From Paraescarpia echinospica (taxonomy: Eukaryota > Annelida > Polychaeta > Sabellida > Siboglinidae), in contig CM034534.1 of NCBI GenBank assembly GCA_020002185.1, positions 11,568,787 to 11,632,786 of the forward strand: a stretch of 64,000 nucleotides of DNA. The letters run 5' to 3'. Under the pieces are notes generated by a model, which saw nothing but the letters and a program-made list of their open reading frames with translations, ran no database searches and was not told the origin of the DNA. The position numbers and the translations under genes were made by a program. This document shows positions 38,179-49,059 of the stretch, one piece after another; position 1 is the stretch's first letter, and the number at the start of each line of letters is the position of its first letter.

Positions 38179-38524
38179 GATAAGGAAGGACTGCAACATG
38201 TATATGCACATTGCAGAGAATGAGAATCGTGGTAAGTAGGTCATGAAATAGTGATATTAGTATTAGTAAAAGTAGGTATATAATCGTTGAAAACTTACGT
38301 GCATTCCGAGACAGTGTAGCTGACACTATCAGAGTCATCGTCAGAGTCATCGTCAGAACTAAAAAGTAAATATAGACAACTGTTACACATAACGAATGAA
38401 GTGAATATAAATAAACGTAAGGAAGGCTAATGAGAAGATCAGAAGAAGAAGAGGTAGATACACACGTCACAGGTAGTTTGCGTGAAGAGCACTGTGTAAA
38501 TATCCATATACTATCTATCTCAGT
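38179..38524 (-). mobile_element. Polinton relic end, second copy, part 2
   Basis: Counterpart of 22172-22540, with the relic middle exon near 38300-38360. Confidence 0.6.
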
Positions 38525-40330
38525 CAAGAGGTGGTAGTGTAGTGGTTAGGGCAGTGCACTCTCATACCAAAGGTGGTAGTGTAGTGGTTAGAGCAATGGA
38601 CTCTCATACCAGAAGTGGTAGTGTAATGGTTAGGGTTCTCATACAACGTAGCGCTTAGGGCAGTGGACTCTCATGTCAGAGGTGGTAATGTAGTGGTTAG
38701 AGCAGTGGACTCTCATACCAGAGGTGATAGTGTTGTGGTGTGTGCTCTCATACAGAGGTGGTAGTGTAGCGGTTAGGCCAGTGGACTCTCGTACCAGAGG
38801 TGGTAGTGTAGTGTTTAAAGCAGTGGATTCTCATACAGGGGTGGTAGTGTAGTATTTAGAGCAGCGGACTCTCATTCAAGAGGTGGGAGTGTAGTGACTA
38901 GGGCAGTGAACTCTCATACAGACGTGGTCGTGTAGTGTTTGAGCAGTGGACTCTGATACCAGAGGTGGGAGTGTAGTGGTTAGAGCAGTGGGCTCTCTTA
39001 CCAGAGGTGGTAGTGTAGTTGTTAGGGCTCTTATATCAGAGGTGGTAGTGTAGTGCTTAGGGCAGTGGACTCTCGTACAAGAGGTGGTGGTGTAATGGTT
39101 AGGGCAGTGGACTCTCGTACCATAGGTGGTAGTGTAGTGTTTAGAGCAGTGGATTCTCATACAGGGGTGGTAGTGTAGTGGTTAGAGCAGCGGAATCTCA
39201 TTCAAGAGATGGGAGTGTAGTGACTAGGGCAGTGAACTATCATACAGATGTGGTCGTGTAGTGTTTGATCAGTGGACTCTGATACCAGAGGTGGGAGTGT
39301 AGTGGTTAGAGCAGTGGGCTCTCTTACCAGAGGTGGTAGTGTAGTTGTTAGGGCTCTCATACCAGAGGTGGTAGTGTAGTGCTTAGGGCAGTGGACTCTC
39401 GTACAAGAGGTGATCGTGTAGTGTTTGAGCAGTGGACTCTCATACCAGAGGCGGGAGTGTAGTGGTTAGAGCAGTGGGCTCTCTTACCAGAGGTGGTAGT
39501 GTAGTGGTTAGAGCAGTGAATTATCATACCAGAGGTGGTAGTGTAATGCTTAGGGCAGTGGACTCTCGTACAATGTGTGGTGGTGTAGTGGTTAGAGCAG
39601 TGGCGTCTTATACCAGAGGTGGTAGTGTAGTAGGTAGTGCTCTCATATTGAGGTGGTCGTGTAGTGTTTGAGCAGTGGACTCTCATACCAGAGGCGGGAG
39701 TGTAGTGGTTAGAGCAGTGGGCTCTCTTACCAGAGGTGATAGTGTAGTGGTTAGAGCAGTGAATTTTCATACCTGAGGTGGTAGTGTAGTGCTTAGGGCA
39801 GTAGACTCTCGTACAAGAGGTGGTAGTGTAGTGGTTAGAGCAGTGGCCTCTTATACCAGAGGTGATAGTGTAGTAGTTAGTGCTCTCATACAGAGGTGGT
39901 AGTTTAGCGGTTAGGGCAGAAGACTCTCGTACCAGAGGTGGTAATGTAATGGTTAGAGCAGTTGCCTCTTATACCAGAGGTGATAGTGTAGTGGTTAGTG
40001 CTCTCATACAGAGGTGGTAGTTTCGCGGTTAGGGCAGAAGACTCTCGTACCAGAGGTGGTAGTGCAGTGGTTAGAGCAGTGGGCTCTCTTACCAGAGGTG
40101 GTAGTGTAGTGGTTAGAGCAGTGAATTCTCATACCAGAGGTGATAGTGTAGTGGTTAGTGCTCTCATACAGAGGTGGTAGTTTAGCGGTTAGGGCAGAAG
40201 ACTCTCGTACCAGAGGTGGTAGTGTAGTGGTTAGAGCAGCGGATTCTCATTTGAAGAGGTGGGAGTGTAGTGGCTAGGGCAGTGGACTCTCATACAGAGG
40301 TGGTCGTGTAGTTTTTGAGCAGTGGACGCA
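38525..40330 (+). repeat. tRNA-half-like array, second copy
   Basis: Same approximately 42-bp units as 22545-24130, with several units gained or lost. Confidence 0.85.
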
Positions 40331-41239
40331 AGGTATACTGCCCATTAACCTGCAATGTGTACAACCCATTAACCTGCAATGTGTACTGTCCACTAACCTG
40401 CAAGGTATACTGCTAACTAACCCGCAAGGTATACACGGTGACCGTGGGAGAACATTGCTGGATGGGAGGTTGTTAGGCGTGATTCAGCCCAGAAAGTTGT
40501 AAAGTACAAGTTATATAAGCAAAGATGACATGTAACAGCTGGCAATGCGTGAGCGCGGCTTATCAGAAAACAGACGACGATTACCGAGGACAGACCCATT
40601 AAAAAACCGAGGACAGACCCATGAGAAAAATATACGGCCGTGTGGAATATATATGATTAAAGGCTAATTGACGTAGACTGAGTCTGCTGATATATATCAC
40701 TCTGGGCGGGGGCACCCATGGGGAAATTCTAAAATGGCGCCCGTCTCCACGTGACCTACCCCCTGGAGGAAAGAAGTGTAAGTAGTGGACCCACCTGGTG
40801 GAAAGTGAAGGAGCTAGTGTCTGCTGCTGAGGGGGAATTAGCCTGTCACGGGACCGACCTCCTAGTGGAAGTAGTGCCATCTGGCGGGTGATGAAGAAGT
40901 AATGAGGGGAGATTAAAGGCTAATTCACGTAGAATGAGTCTGCTGATATATATCACTCTGGGCGGGAGAACCCATGGGGAAATTCTAAGATGGCGCCCGT
41001 CTCCACGTGACCTACCCCCTGGAGGAAAGAAGTGTAAGTAGTAAGGAGTTAAAGAAAAGCACCAGAAGATACTAGACAAGCTCAAGCACAGTACACACAG
41101 TATTCAGTTACGACTAAATTGTCATACACTAATACAAAACTTATGAAATCATAAAACTTTGCTTATATTCAGTTAATTCAGCTGTAAGCATAATTACCTG
41201 GTTCTACACAGTGGTAGATATTAATGTACGAACATAGTG
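40331..41239. other. Non-coding DNA, local duplication
   Basis: The segment with AGTCTGCTGATATATATCAC, AAATGGCGCCCG/AAGATGGCGCCCG, CACGTGACC and AGGAAAGAAGTGTAAGTAG occurs twice here (about 40670-40780 and 40915-41040), once in copy 1. The spacer includes GACC-CCTAGTGGAAG-AGT and GCCATCTGGCGGGTG, again like Polinton ends. Confidence 0.5.
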
Positions 41240-41382
41240 TTTGTGCAGTTATTGCAACGGGGCTGAATACTTCCCAGAAAAATCGAGATGATGTTCGATT
41301 GAACAGATCTACAAGGGGGTAAAAAAATTTGAGCAATCCTAAAGACTCGATACCACGCTATACAAGAACTTACCTTTCCTTT
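41240..41382 (+). mobile_element. SINE tail fragment, second copy
   Basis: Counterpart of 24765-24905. Confidence 0.5.
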
Positions 41383-41489
41383 ATATTGGCAAAATTTTAA
41401 AGCAGAACAATGAGACACAATCAAGTTCAGTTATTATATATTTTAATTAACACTGTCTGTATTCGTTTCGTTTTCTGTATATACAGCCG

Positions 41490-41521
<32 letters not shown>

Positions 41522-41769
41522 CATGTATATATATATGTATTCACATAATTGAGGAAACATGATGAAACTACTGAGTATATCGCAGGAGATTCTCTGGAAA
41601 CCCCACTGGATTTATTATGAAGGTTTGTATGCAGCTGCCTATGTGACCTAGTGGACAATGCACCAAAACACAAATATTTTTGTATCAGACTTGAATCCCA
41701 CATGATGTTGTTTTTTGCTGGCCGGTAATTTTTATTATTAATATTCACTTGACTTACTTGACTTAGAGC

Positions 41770-44700
41770 CCTTAATTGCCGGATATCCAGCGTAGAAGTC
41801 ACACCACATTTTTTTTCATCGCCTTCCAGGTGGGGCGGTCAACGGCCAGCTGCTCGGCCTCCTCAAGCGTGAGGCCCAGGCCATCCAAATCGTGCTTAAC
41901 ACAGTCGATCCATCGACGGCGAGGAGGCCCACGGCGCCGTTTCCAGCCGGTGTTTTGTGGGTGGAATTGGTATAATAGTTCCCAGGTCTCACAGGTATAT
42001 AGAAGGATGGAAATGATGAGAGCATTGAACATCTTTAGCTTGGTACCCCGCGAGATGGATCCTACGTCTGCGCCACAGAACAGTTGACAGTCGTTTCATG
42101 CAGAAGATGGCAATGTCATCAGCATAATCCAAGTCTGTCACGACAATGTCTCCAAGTCTAATGCCGAGAGAAGAACCGGTATTTTGTCAGATCTTTTCTC
42201 CATTGGCTCCGGTGTACGTCAAGTCTGTGTGGTTGCCCCTGACCTGTTCAATCTCAACTTTGACCATATCATGGTACAACCACACAGCCTTGACGTACAC
42301 CGGAGCCAATTGAGAACAGATCTGAGGAATCATTGCCGAGGCGGATACTCTCACAGTCGCTGTACGTACAGTAGCTTGAACAATCGGCTTAACTTTGGGG
42401 GCAGGCCAGTGTTTTGAAAGAGCAACCAGAGGCTCTTGCAGTCGAAACTATCATAAGCAGCTTTAAAATCAATGAAAACATTGAAGGCGGTTTGACGAAA
42501 TTAATTTAATTTTTCAATAATGTGGCGTAGACAGAATATCTGATCAACCGTGGAACGGCCCAGAACGAAACCAGCCTGCTGGACTCTTCTTGTTGACCTA
42601 TAAGCGTCAATAGAACGATGTAACAAGATGACTGCGGAAAGTTTTCCAGGTATCGATAGAAGTGTTATTCCTCTGTGATTGCTACATACAGGCGGTTGCC
42701 CTTGTGTTTCCAGAATAGCAGGATGATACCACGTATCCAATCAGTAGGGATTTCTTCGTTTACCCAAACACAGTTTATTATATTTTGAAGCCACAAAATC
42801 ATAGAGGGTCCGACGGCGTTGAGCATTTTAGCGGTGACATTGCATATTCCAGATGCGCGTCCATTCTTCAGTTTGGAGAGAGCCTTTGTTACTTCCTCGA
42901 TGGTCTTAGGAGAATCCAAGATAGGGGGACTGTGGTGTACACTAACAGGAGTATGAGACGTGTTGTCGCTAGGATCCGGTTCCGGCGGGGGCTTGTTGAG
43001 GAGGTAGCTGAAGTGTTCTTTTCAGCGATTGAGGCAGTCTTCTTTGTTTGAGTAGATAATTTAGAATGATAACGCACATAATATCAATCTTCTTAATTGC
43101 TGAATGTTGTACAGCCTTCGAAAAGCCTATTTATATGCAAATGACTATAGCTGAGGTGGGGGATTTGTTTACATTTGAAAACATTTGGAAATGACATAAT
43201 CAAGGGACAGCGTCCGTCCCAATGCTACATATTTAGCTGTATATAAGGAGGGCTTTAATGAGGATCAGGGCTGGCTGTAAGGAGATGCAGCCATACACTT
43301 CGAAGGCTGGCTGTTGGGGGATACAGCCAGACACTGCGAGGGAGCTGTTTGTTAGAACAGGCCGTAAGATGCATCCTGGAGCTGTGTGTACATAACACAG
43401 GCCAGTGATGTATCATGGCGACTACTGGGGCAAACTACCGGAGGAACGTTTCTCGTGAAGCACTGTCACCGAGCGCCCTGCGAGAAGTATTAAAAGACTC
43501 TCGCAGTACACCCGTGACAATAAGTTATTGCCAGACTCGGTGAGTAACCCGGTTGCTATAATAGCCGCCGCCGTCCGAACCTATTGTTCTGACATTTTTA
43601 TTATATCGGTTACAATTCGGTTGCTGTAATAGCCGCCGCCGTCTCAACCTATTGTTCTGACATTTAGAATATATCGGTTATAATTCGGTTGCTGTAATAG
43701 CCGCCGCCGTCCGAACCTATTGTTCTTATTTTTAGAATATATCGGTTACAATTCGGTTGCTGTAATAGCCGCCGCCGTCTGAACCTATTGTTCTGACATT
43801 TAGAATATATCGGTTACAATTCGGTTGCTGTAATAGCCGCCGCCGTCTGAACCTATTGTTCGGACTTTTAGGATATATCGGTTACAATTCGGTTGCTGTA
43901 TAAGCCGCCGCCGTCTGAACCTATTGTTCGGACCTTTATAAGTGGGTAGTATTTAGCAGACATAGCCGTATACTGTGTATTAGATCTTGTATTGGTAGGG
44001 TTTTCCGCATATAATAAACTGTGAAAACGTATAACCTGACTTATCGTTAGTACGACTGAGTGAGTGAACGTGTGCCCGTATGCTTCCCTGCCGACCGACC
44101 GCCGCAAACGCTACATTTGTAAGATTAGAGCCGTTTTTATCCTTAACAAATTAAGATTGATGGTGGATTGTGTGACCAGCTGCCAGGGTTCTGAATTCCC
44201 AATACATGGTGGCATGATTGTTGTGAATGGCAGCATTCTCGGTGCATTTCGCTTTACAGTTTCAGTAGTTTTTTTTATCCTATTTGAGGGCGCGTTTTCG
44301 GTAGGTGTCAGTGTTGCCGGAGAGTCTGGCTTCACGACACTCATCGATGATTGAGAGTGCATGTGTCGTGATCCATGGTTTACGAGCAGTTTTGACATGG
44401 CCGATGGTAATTTCAGTGGCTTGGGATACTTCTGATTTGAAAGTATTCCATTTGTCTTCGAGACCTGTTTTGTCAAGAGAAGCAAGCGCGCCAAAACGGT
44501 TAGAGATCTCAATGGCATAAGCATTTCGAATATTTGGTTCACAGAGAAGACTAGTTTTATACCGCCGTGCGGGTTTGCGTTTGGCAGGAGTTTTCAGTTT
44601 GAGTTTGAGCTTGGCAATCAGTAGGCGATGATCCGTGTTGGAGAGTTCCGAACCACGATAAGTACGGCAATTGTGTATTGACGAGAGCCACTGACGATTT

Positions 44701-45504
44701 ATTATAATCAATCATTTTCTTTGTCCTGCCATTGTTGCTGTACCACGTGTATATTGCTGAATCTCTTTACGAGGGTACCAGGTGTTTGCTATGGCGAGGC
44801 CATTTGAGAAGCACGTTTGAAGAAGTCGTTCACCGTTGTCGTTTGTTTCGTCGGGAGAGATGGGCCCAATAACATTGTGCCAGAGGTTTCTTGAAGCAGG
44901 CGATGTGGAAACAGTTGCAATAAGATCGCCGAGAACGAAAGTGACGTCATGACGGCTAACGGTTGAGAGAGTGTCCGAGAGTGACTAATAAAATCTGTCT
45001 TTGTCAGCATCGGAGGCCACAGTAGTTGGAGCGTAGGACACAATGACAGTCAACTTGCCATGTCGATGATGCAGACGAGCCTTGAATAGGCGAGACGAAA
45101 TGGGCTCCCAATTAATGAGAGCATCGTATGACTTCTGATTGAGGGCTAGGGCGACACCCTGAGAACGACAGTCAGGACCAGACCAGAGGAAGGTGTATAG
45201 CCATCGATTGTTTGCTCGCCAATCAAAGGCCAGTGAGTTTCTGTGAGGCCAGCAAGACTAATGTTGTACTTCTTTAGTTCTCTTGATAGGAGAGAGGTTG
45301 TGCCTGGAGTGTTGAGTGTCAACACATTCCACGTAGCTATTCGTGTGTGTTTGCGAAGGTCAATGTCATGTCCGTTGGCGGTTCGAGGTCGATTCCTTAG
45401 ACTATCCGATCGTAAAGAATTTAATGTGACTTGTGTAACCAAGGTGCTTGAACTGGGTTGATCAGGGCCCACACAAGCATTTCACCAGGATGCCGAGTTA
45501 AAGC
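41770..45504 (-). mobile_element. Degraded minus-strand LINE, second copy
   Basis: Counterpart of 25290-29035, with the same internal insertion (about 43065-44270), the same inverted RT segment (about 42188-42330) and the same fragmented frames. The Polinton entered just beyond its 5' end. Confidence 0.75.
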
Positions 45505-45510
45505 ATCGCT
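45505..45510. repeat. Left Polinton target-site duplication ATCGCT
   Basis: Six bases directly before the terminal repeat, identical to 62091-62096. Six bp is the normal Polinton duplication length. Confidence 0.95.
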
Positions 45511-45830
45511 AGTAGTACGTATGCGATTCTGGAGGGGTATCCTGCGGTGGAATAAGCGATACTAGGGAGGTTTCGAAAGCCGCCCCCCTGAGCAAATTGA
45601 AAGCCACCCCCCTGAGCAAAGTGAGTAGTCACGTGACCGTATGTAGGGCGCCTCCTAGCGGAAAGAAGTGTACCTACATGTGATGTATGTATGTATGTAT
45701 GTATTAAGAATTAGTGACACTTTAAAATATGTGATGTATGTATGTGTGTATGTATGTATGTATAAAGAATTAGTACTAAGGGAATAACCGACAAAAAAAC
45801 CAGTTTGTAAGTTGATTAGGTTTTTAATAA
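45511..45830 (+). repeat. Left terminal inverted repeat
   Basis: About 320 bp, reverse-complementary to 61805-62090 with indels. It differs by an extra 24-bp tandem copy around CCCCCCTGAGCAAA and different GTAT microsatellite lengths. Contains CACGTGACC and CCTAGCGGAAAGAAGTGTA, shared with other ends in the window. Inner boundary at GATTAGGTTTTTAAT. Confidence 0.9.
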
Positions 45831-45883
45831 TGTGCGTTCGTCAACAACATGTTAGGATTCAAAAAGCACAGTTGAATAGTTTG

Positions 45884-46824
45884 TTAGCGTTCAACGATCT
45901 CAGCATCCCAATCTTCGACAACATCCTCCAACAGGGAAGGAACAGGGTCTGCATCAAAGGGAGTCCGTGTCGCCAGGAGTTCGCGTAGTACGTGACAGAA
46001 CAAGTAATAATGATTGTCGCGGTGCTCCTCCTCTCTGAAACATATATGAAAACTTTGTATATATATATGAATTATATTATGCAAAGTACAGCCGGGTGGA
46101 ATAAGCCAGTGATGTAACCAGACACCGCGTAGGGAATCGACATACGATAAAAGGGCAAGCTAGATCAACGGACTATGATACAATACGTAATGGAGACTTC
46201 TGCTGACGTGATCGGTAACCAAACACTGCATACCTAGTCGAAACGACAAGAGTTCAAGTGAGATCAGCATACACATAGATAAGAAAGACTGTGTATACAT
46301 TGGAGAGAAAGAGAAACGGGGTAAGAGAAAACATAAATAAGGTAGTAAAATATTGTTGTAATCGTTGAACACTCACGTGCAATCCTCAATACTGGAGACA
46401 CTTCCTGTCAGACTCCAGGTATCATTGCAATCCTCAATACGGGAGTCACTGGAGACACTTCCTGTCAGACTCCAGGTAGCAGCATCGGTGACACCGGCAG
46501 ACCTGAAAGGTAATATAGATAACCGTGACACATAACGAACGTAAGCATAAGGAATAATAGAGGTGAGACGTCACAGGTAGTTTACGTGAAGAACACTGTG
46601 ATTATTATAGTATGATATGTATAGGATATCTATCGAATGAAACAAAGAATAATAATTGAAACAAAGAATACTAATAATAATATTAATAATAATAAAAGTA
46701 CTTACATTTCGAGACCACGCCAGTCGTCACGCAGTTGCAGCCAAGGTATCGACGACATAGAACGCATCCCCGTATTTCGAAGACGCCATTCAGCGCGCAG
46801 TTGGTCCCAAGGTATCGACGACAT
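45884..46824 (-). CDS. Three-exon minus-strand gene, function unknown
   Basis: Exons read on the minus strand are 46824-46706 (119 nt), 46502-46377 (126 nt) and 46034-45884 (151 nt), giving 131 codons plus stop. Introns start GTAAGT and GTGAGT and end CTTTCAG and TGTTTCAG; both interrupt codons after the second base, and the spliced frame stays open. A TATATATATA box lies about 45 bp upstream of the ATG. Exon 1 carries two copies of MSSIPW-x-QLR with a basic/acidic spacer (66-bp duplication). Exon 2 carries two copies of TWSLTGSVSS. Exon 3 is acidic (Glu-Glu-Glu start, DVVEDWDAEIVER end). No known domain. Exons 2 and 3 have phase-matched homologues in the relic (22292-22351, 18134-18395). An early regulatory role is inferred from position only. 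Confidence 0.7.
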
Positions 46825-46863
46825 AGTTGCGAATGAGATGATGTGAAGAATGTAACAAACGAG

Positions 46864-46880
46864 CTAGTATATATATAGGA
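46864..46880 (-). promoter_or_regulatory. TATA box of the minus-strand gene
   Basis: TATATATATA at about 46868-46877, read on the minus strand 44 bp before the ATG at 46824. With the NADAR gene starting at 47092 on the other strand, this 267-bp interval is a divergent promoter. Confidence 0.6.
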
Positions 46881-46960
46881 TAGAGCATATGCACGCAGAT
46901 ATGAAGGCAACTTGTAAGACACACTGTAGCGTGGAAAAATACCGGTGTATGAAAAGCTGA

Positions 46961-47024
46961 AGACCCAGGGACGTATGACATCATCATCTAGGGATGTCAC
47001 GTGACCGATGCCTGGTTATGTAGC
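46961..47024 (+). promoter_or_regulatory. Early promoter module, copy A (NADAR gene)
   Basis: Shares about 55 bp of diverged sequence with 47744-47818: ACCCAGGG-CG, TGA-TCAT, TCTA-GG, CACGTGA-CGATGCCTGG and TTATGTA. The TTATGTA of this copy stands where the other has a clear TATATAAA, so it may be a weak TATA. An E-box CACGTG lies within. Confidence 0.5.
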
Positions 47025-47091
47025 CAGCCATGTGACGTTATGGAAAATGTCACTGTAGTAAACCGATATCATAGGACCCTGCGATAAGCGC

Positions 47092-47655
47092 ATGATGTAC
47101 GAAGTGCGACTAGACGACAATGCGTCTTATCAGAACGCTAACAATACAGACGGGAGAAAAGAACTCTGTGAGTGGTCAGCGATGAAACATATGGAGGTCA
47201 AGAGCTTGGATATACAATTCAGGGGTGCTGGTCACTTCCTATCTAATTTCCATCCATGTAATATACACATATGGGGCGAAGACTTTTCTTGTGCAGAAGC
47301 AGCCTATCAGTTTAAAAAAGCCAGACATTTTCACGATGAGAACACAGCGAGAAAGATTCAGACTGCACGCAGCGGAATACAGGCGAAATACTGGAGTAAA
47401 AACATTCGGTGGACACCGGATCGAACTGCTACATGGCTATCACAACGTCGAGGCGTGATGCACGCTGTAGTAGCCGTGAAGTTTCGTGCCTCTAAACTAC
47501 GGCAACGCTTGCTGGCTACAGGTGACGCACGACTTATTGAGAATGTACCCAGTGCGGAAGGGTATTGGGGTAAGAGTTCAAAGCGTAACGAAGCAGGTAA
47601 GAATATACTCGGTGTGATTCTTATGCAGGTGAGAGACTTCGTTAGGCAGTGCTAA
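47092..47655 (+). CDS. NADAR-domain protein (YbiA-like), possible counter-defence enzyme
   Basis: 187 residues, intact. Residues 1-30 are a short leader; the rest matches the NADAR/YbiA fold in order: FRGAGHFLSNFHPCNI (start strand), CAEAAYQFKKA (conserved Glu-x-x-Tyr-Gln-x-x-Lys-Ala helix), an ARKIQTARSG segment, MHAVVAVKFRASKLRQRLLATG, and the closing WGKSSKRNEAGKNILGVILMQVR. Family knowledge: NADAR proteins act on N-glycosidic bonds of ADP-ribose-related substrates, including removal of ADP-ribose from guanine in DNA in bacterial toxin-antitoxin pairs, and occur in phages and large DNA viruses. No ADP-ribosyl-transferase partner is present. I infer reversal of a host ADP-ribosylation or NAD-based defence; the direct substrate is unknown. 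The ATG at 47092 is the first in frame; the one at 47185 would also keep the domain. Confidence 0.8.
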   Translation: MMYEVRLDDNASYQNANNTDGRKELCEWSAMKHMEVKSLDIQFRGAGHFLSNFHPCNIHIWGEDFSCAEAAYQFKKARHFHDENTARKIQTARSGIQAKYWSKNIRWTPDRTATWLSQRRGVMHAVVAVKFRASKLRQRLLATGDARLIENVPSAEGYWGKSSKRNEAGKNILGVILMQVRDFVRQC

Positions 47656-47743
47656 GGCGTCCATTAAAAAAAACAGACAGTCAGCCACACGGTGACAGAG
47701 TACGGGAGAGCGAGAGATAAAGTCACGCGCCCGATAAGACGCG

Positions 47744-47818
47744 AACACCCAGGGGCGCGTGATGTCATTGTCTACGGTACACGTGATCGATGCCTGGAGG
47801 GAATGATTATGTATATAA
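47744..47818 (+). promoter_or_regulatory. Early promoter module, copy B, with TATA box
   Basis: Second copy of the module described at 46961-47024, ending in TATATAAA at about 47812-47819. The ATG at 47901 is about 85 bp downstream. Confidence 0.65.
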
Positions 47819-47900
47819 ACCCAGGGTAAATCCAACAGGACAAACATTCTCTCTCCGACTCGCTGCTGCCGCTCTCGACTTCACTTCACTGCTCAACAAG

Positions 47901-48470
47901 ATGGCGACGCCCAATGTCAAATCCGAGGAAATGCTTCTGTCAGAACTCGAACAAGTAAGTGACGGAACGTACGCATTTGTTCGCCAGCTGACACTAGTAA
48001 CATGTGCTCTGACAGATAAATATGTATGCTACCCGGCATGCCGTATATGTAATCGGAAAGTCCTTCGTCTTGAAATGACGAAGGGGAACCGCCATAGCGT
48101 CAGTACATGTGCTGTACACGGCCGTCAGAAGGGTAATCCTGTTTACAAGTATGCTATGGGTATGCTTTTCGCCGATCGCAAGGGGAATGAAGTGTGGGTC
48201 ACAGGATTTGATCGTATAGTTCAGGGGGCCTTGGGGGGAATGACAGCAATCAACTATATGGCGCTTAAACCCAGCCAAGAACGCTACGAGGCACTGAATG
48301 GCCTACGTTGCAAACGGGCTAGGGTGACAATTAGAAAGGAGACAAAGGAGGGCTATCGAAACTACACCGTGATTGCACTGGAAATAATCCAGTCGGAAGA
48401 GGCGGCACCTAACAGTGACTTACTGGAAATATTCCAGTCGGAAGAGGCGCCACCTGACAGTGACGAATGA
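47901..48470 (+). CDS. RPA-like zinc/OB-fold single-strand DNA-binding protein
   Basis: 189 residues from the ATG at 47901. An upstream in-frame ATG at 47790 lies before the TATA box and is excluded. The middle part resembles the zinc-ribbon OB fold of the RPA large subunit C-domain: YPACRICNRKV (C-x2-C), STCAVHG (C-x2-H), then VYKYAMGMLFAD, EVWVTGFDRIVQGALGG and a final VTIRKETKEGYRNYTVIALE strand. The tail holds two copies of EI-x-QSEEA-P-SD. Role inferred: coating of single-stranded DNA during protein-primed replication. A consensus splice donor (GTAAGT) falls 54 nt into the coding sequence, after residue 18; see the shared-leader entries that follow. Confidence 0.7.
   Translation: MATPNVKSEEMLLSELEQVSDGTYAFVRQLTLVTCALTDKYVCYPACRICNRKVLRLEMTKGNRHSVSTCAVHGRQKGNPVYKYAMGMLFADRKGNEVWVTGFDRIVQGALGGMTAINYMALKPSQERYEALNGLRCKRARVTIRKETKEGYRNYTVIALEIIQSEEAAPNSDLLEIFQSEEAPPDSDE
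47955..47960 (+). promoter_or_regulatory. Splice donor ending a shared 18-codon leader exon
   Basis: CAA|GTAAGT after codon 18 of the OB-fold gene, phase 0. Three downstream acceptors (48546, 49428, 50064) are also phase 0 and precede open frames that lack their own ATG. Unspliced RNA would give the OB-fold protein, spliced RNA other proteins with the same first 18 residues. Confidence 0.6.
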
Positions 48471-48546
48471 ATGATGTGGCGCCACCTGACAGCGTTGAAT
48501 GATGTGTGTGTGTGTATTTGACACTTGCTTCTGTCGTGTGTTGTAG

Positions 48547-49059
48547 ACTCCTCCTTGGTCAACACCGATCCCATCGTCTTATAGCGTGCGTGGGGTGAAA
48601 CGCCGACTGTTTGAAGACATTGATGATGATGATGAGGCAAGTGTCATCTATGTGGGGTCGTGTTCTTGGTCTAGTGATCAGGATGATGATGATATTGCTA
48701 ATGATGGTGATATTGATACTGATTGGGCCGCTGATATTGACCATGACGAGGATCGGAGGCGTAGTGAATTACAGGAGGCGGTAGAGAAGGTGAATGGCAT
48801 TCAGAAGCGTGCAGACCAAATGATAGATGACGGTCTATTTATGGCCACTATAACCGCTGCTTGCTCTCGCCAGGCGGCCGACGCACTGAGTCGTCGCTAT
48901 GCGAACGTTCACGAAGACGTGTACAAAGTGGATCGCATGCGTATATATAATAGCTTTGATATGGTAGTATCCGAGCTGGTATGCGTAGCGCGCGCACCGT
49001 GGTTTGCTCGTGATGTCGTAGCACGGGTGAAAGCGAGTCGGTATAACCGTGTCGGATGA
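48547..49059 (+). CDS. Acidic ORF, probably spliced to the shared leader
   Basis: Preceded by a GT/T-rich tract and TTGTAG acceptor; open from base 48547 in phase 0 to the stop at 49057. No ATG occurs before residue ~97 of this frame, well past the conserved start, which supports splicing from 47954 (about 188 residues in total). The N-terminal half has a KRRLFED basic patch and Asp-rich runs (DQDDDDIANDGDIDTD). The C-terminal half ends in a W-F-ARDVVARV box related to the next ORF. No known domain. The stop overlaps the next frame by one shift, so the two may be one gene with a frame break near 49050. Confidence 0.6.
   Translation, partial: TPPWSTPIPSSYSVRGVKRRLFEDIDDDDEASVIYVGSCSWSSDQDDDDIANDGDIDTDWAADIDHDEDRRRSELQEAVEKVNGIQKRADQMIDDGLFMATITAACSRQAADALSRRYANVHEDVYKVDRMRIYNSFDMVVSELVCVARAPWFARDVVARVKASRYNRVG

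Noticed and set aside
47790..47900. Upstream ATG of the OB-fold gene
   Set aside because: It lies before the TATA box, so it should not be in the mRNA.
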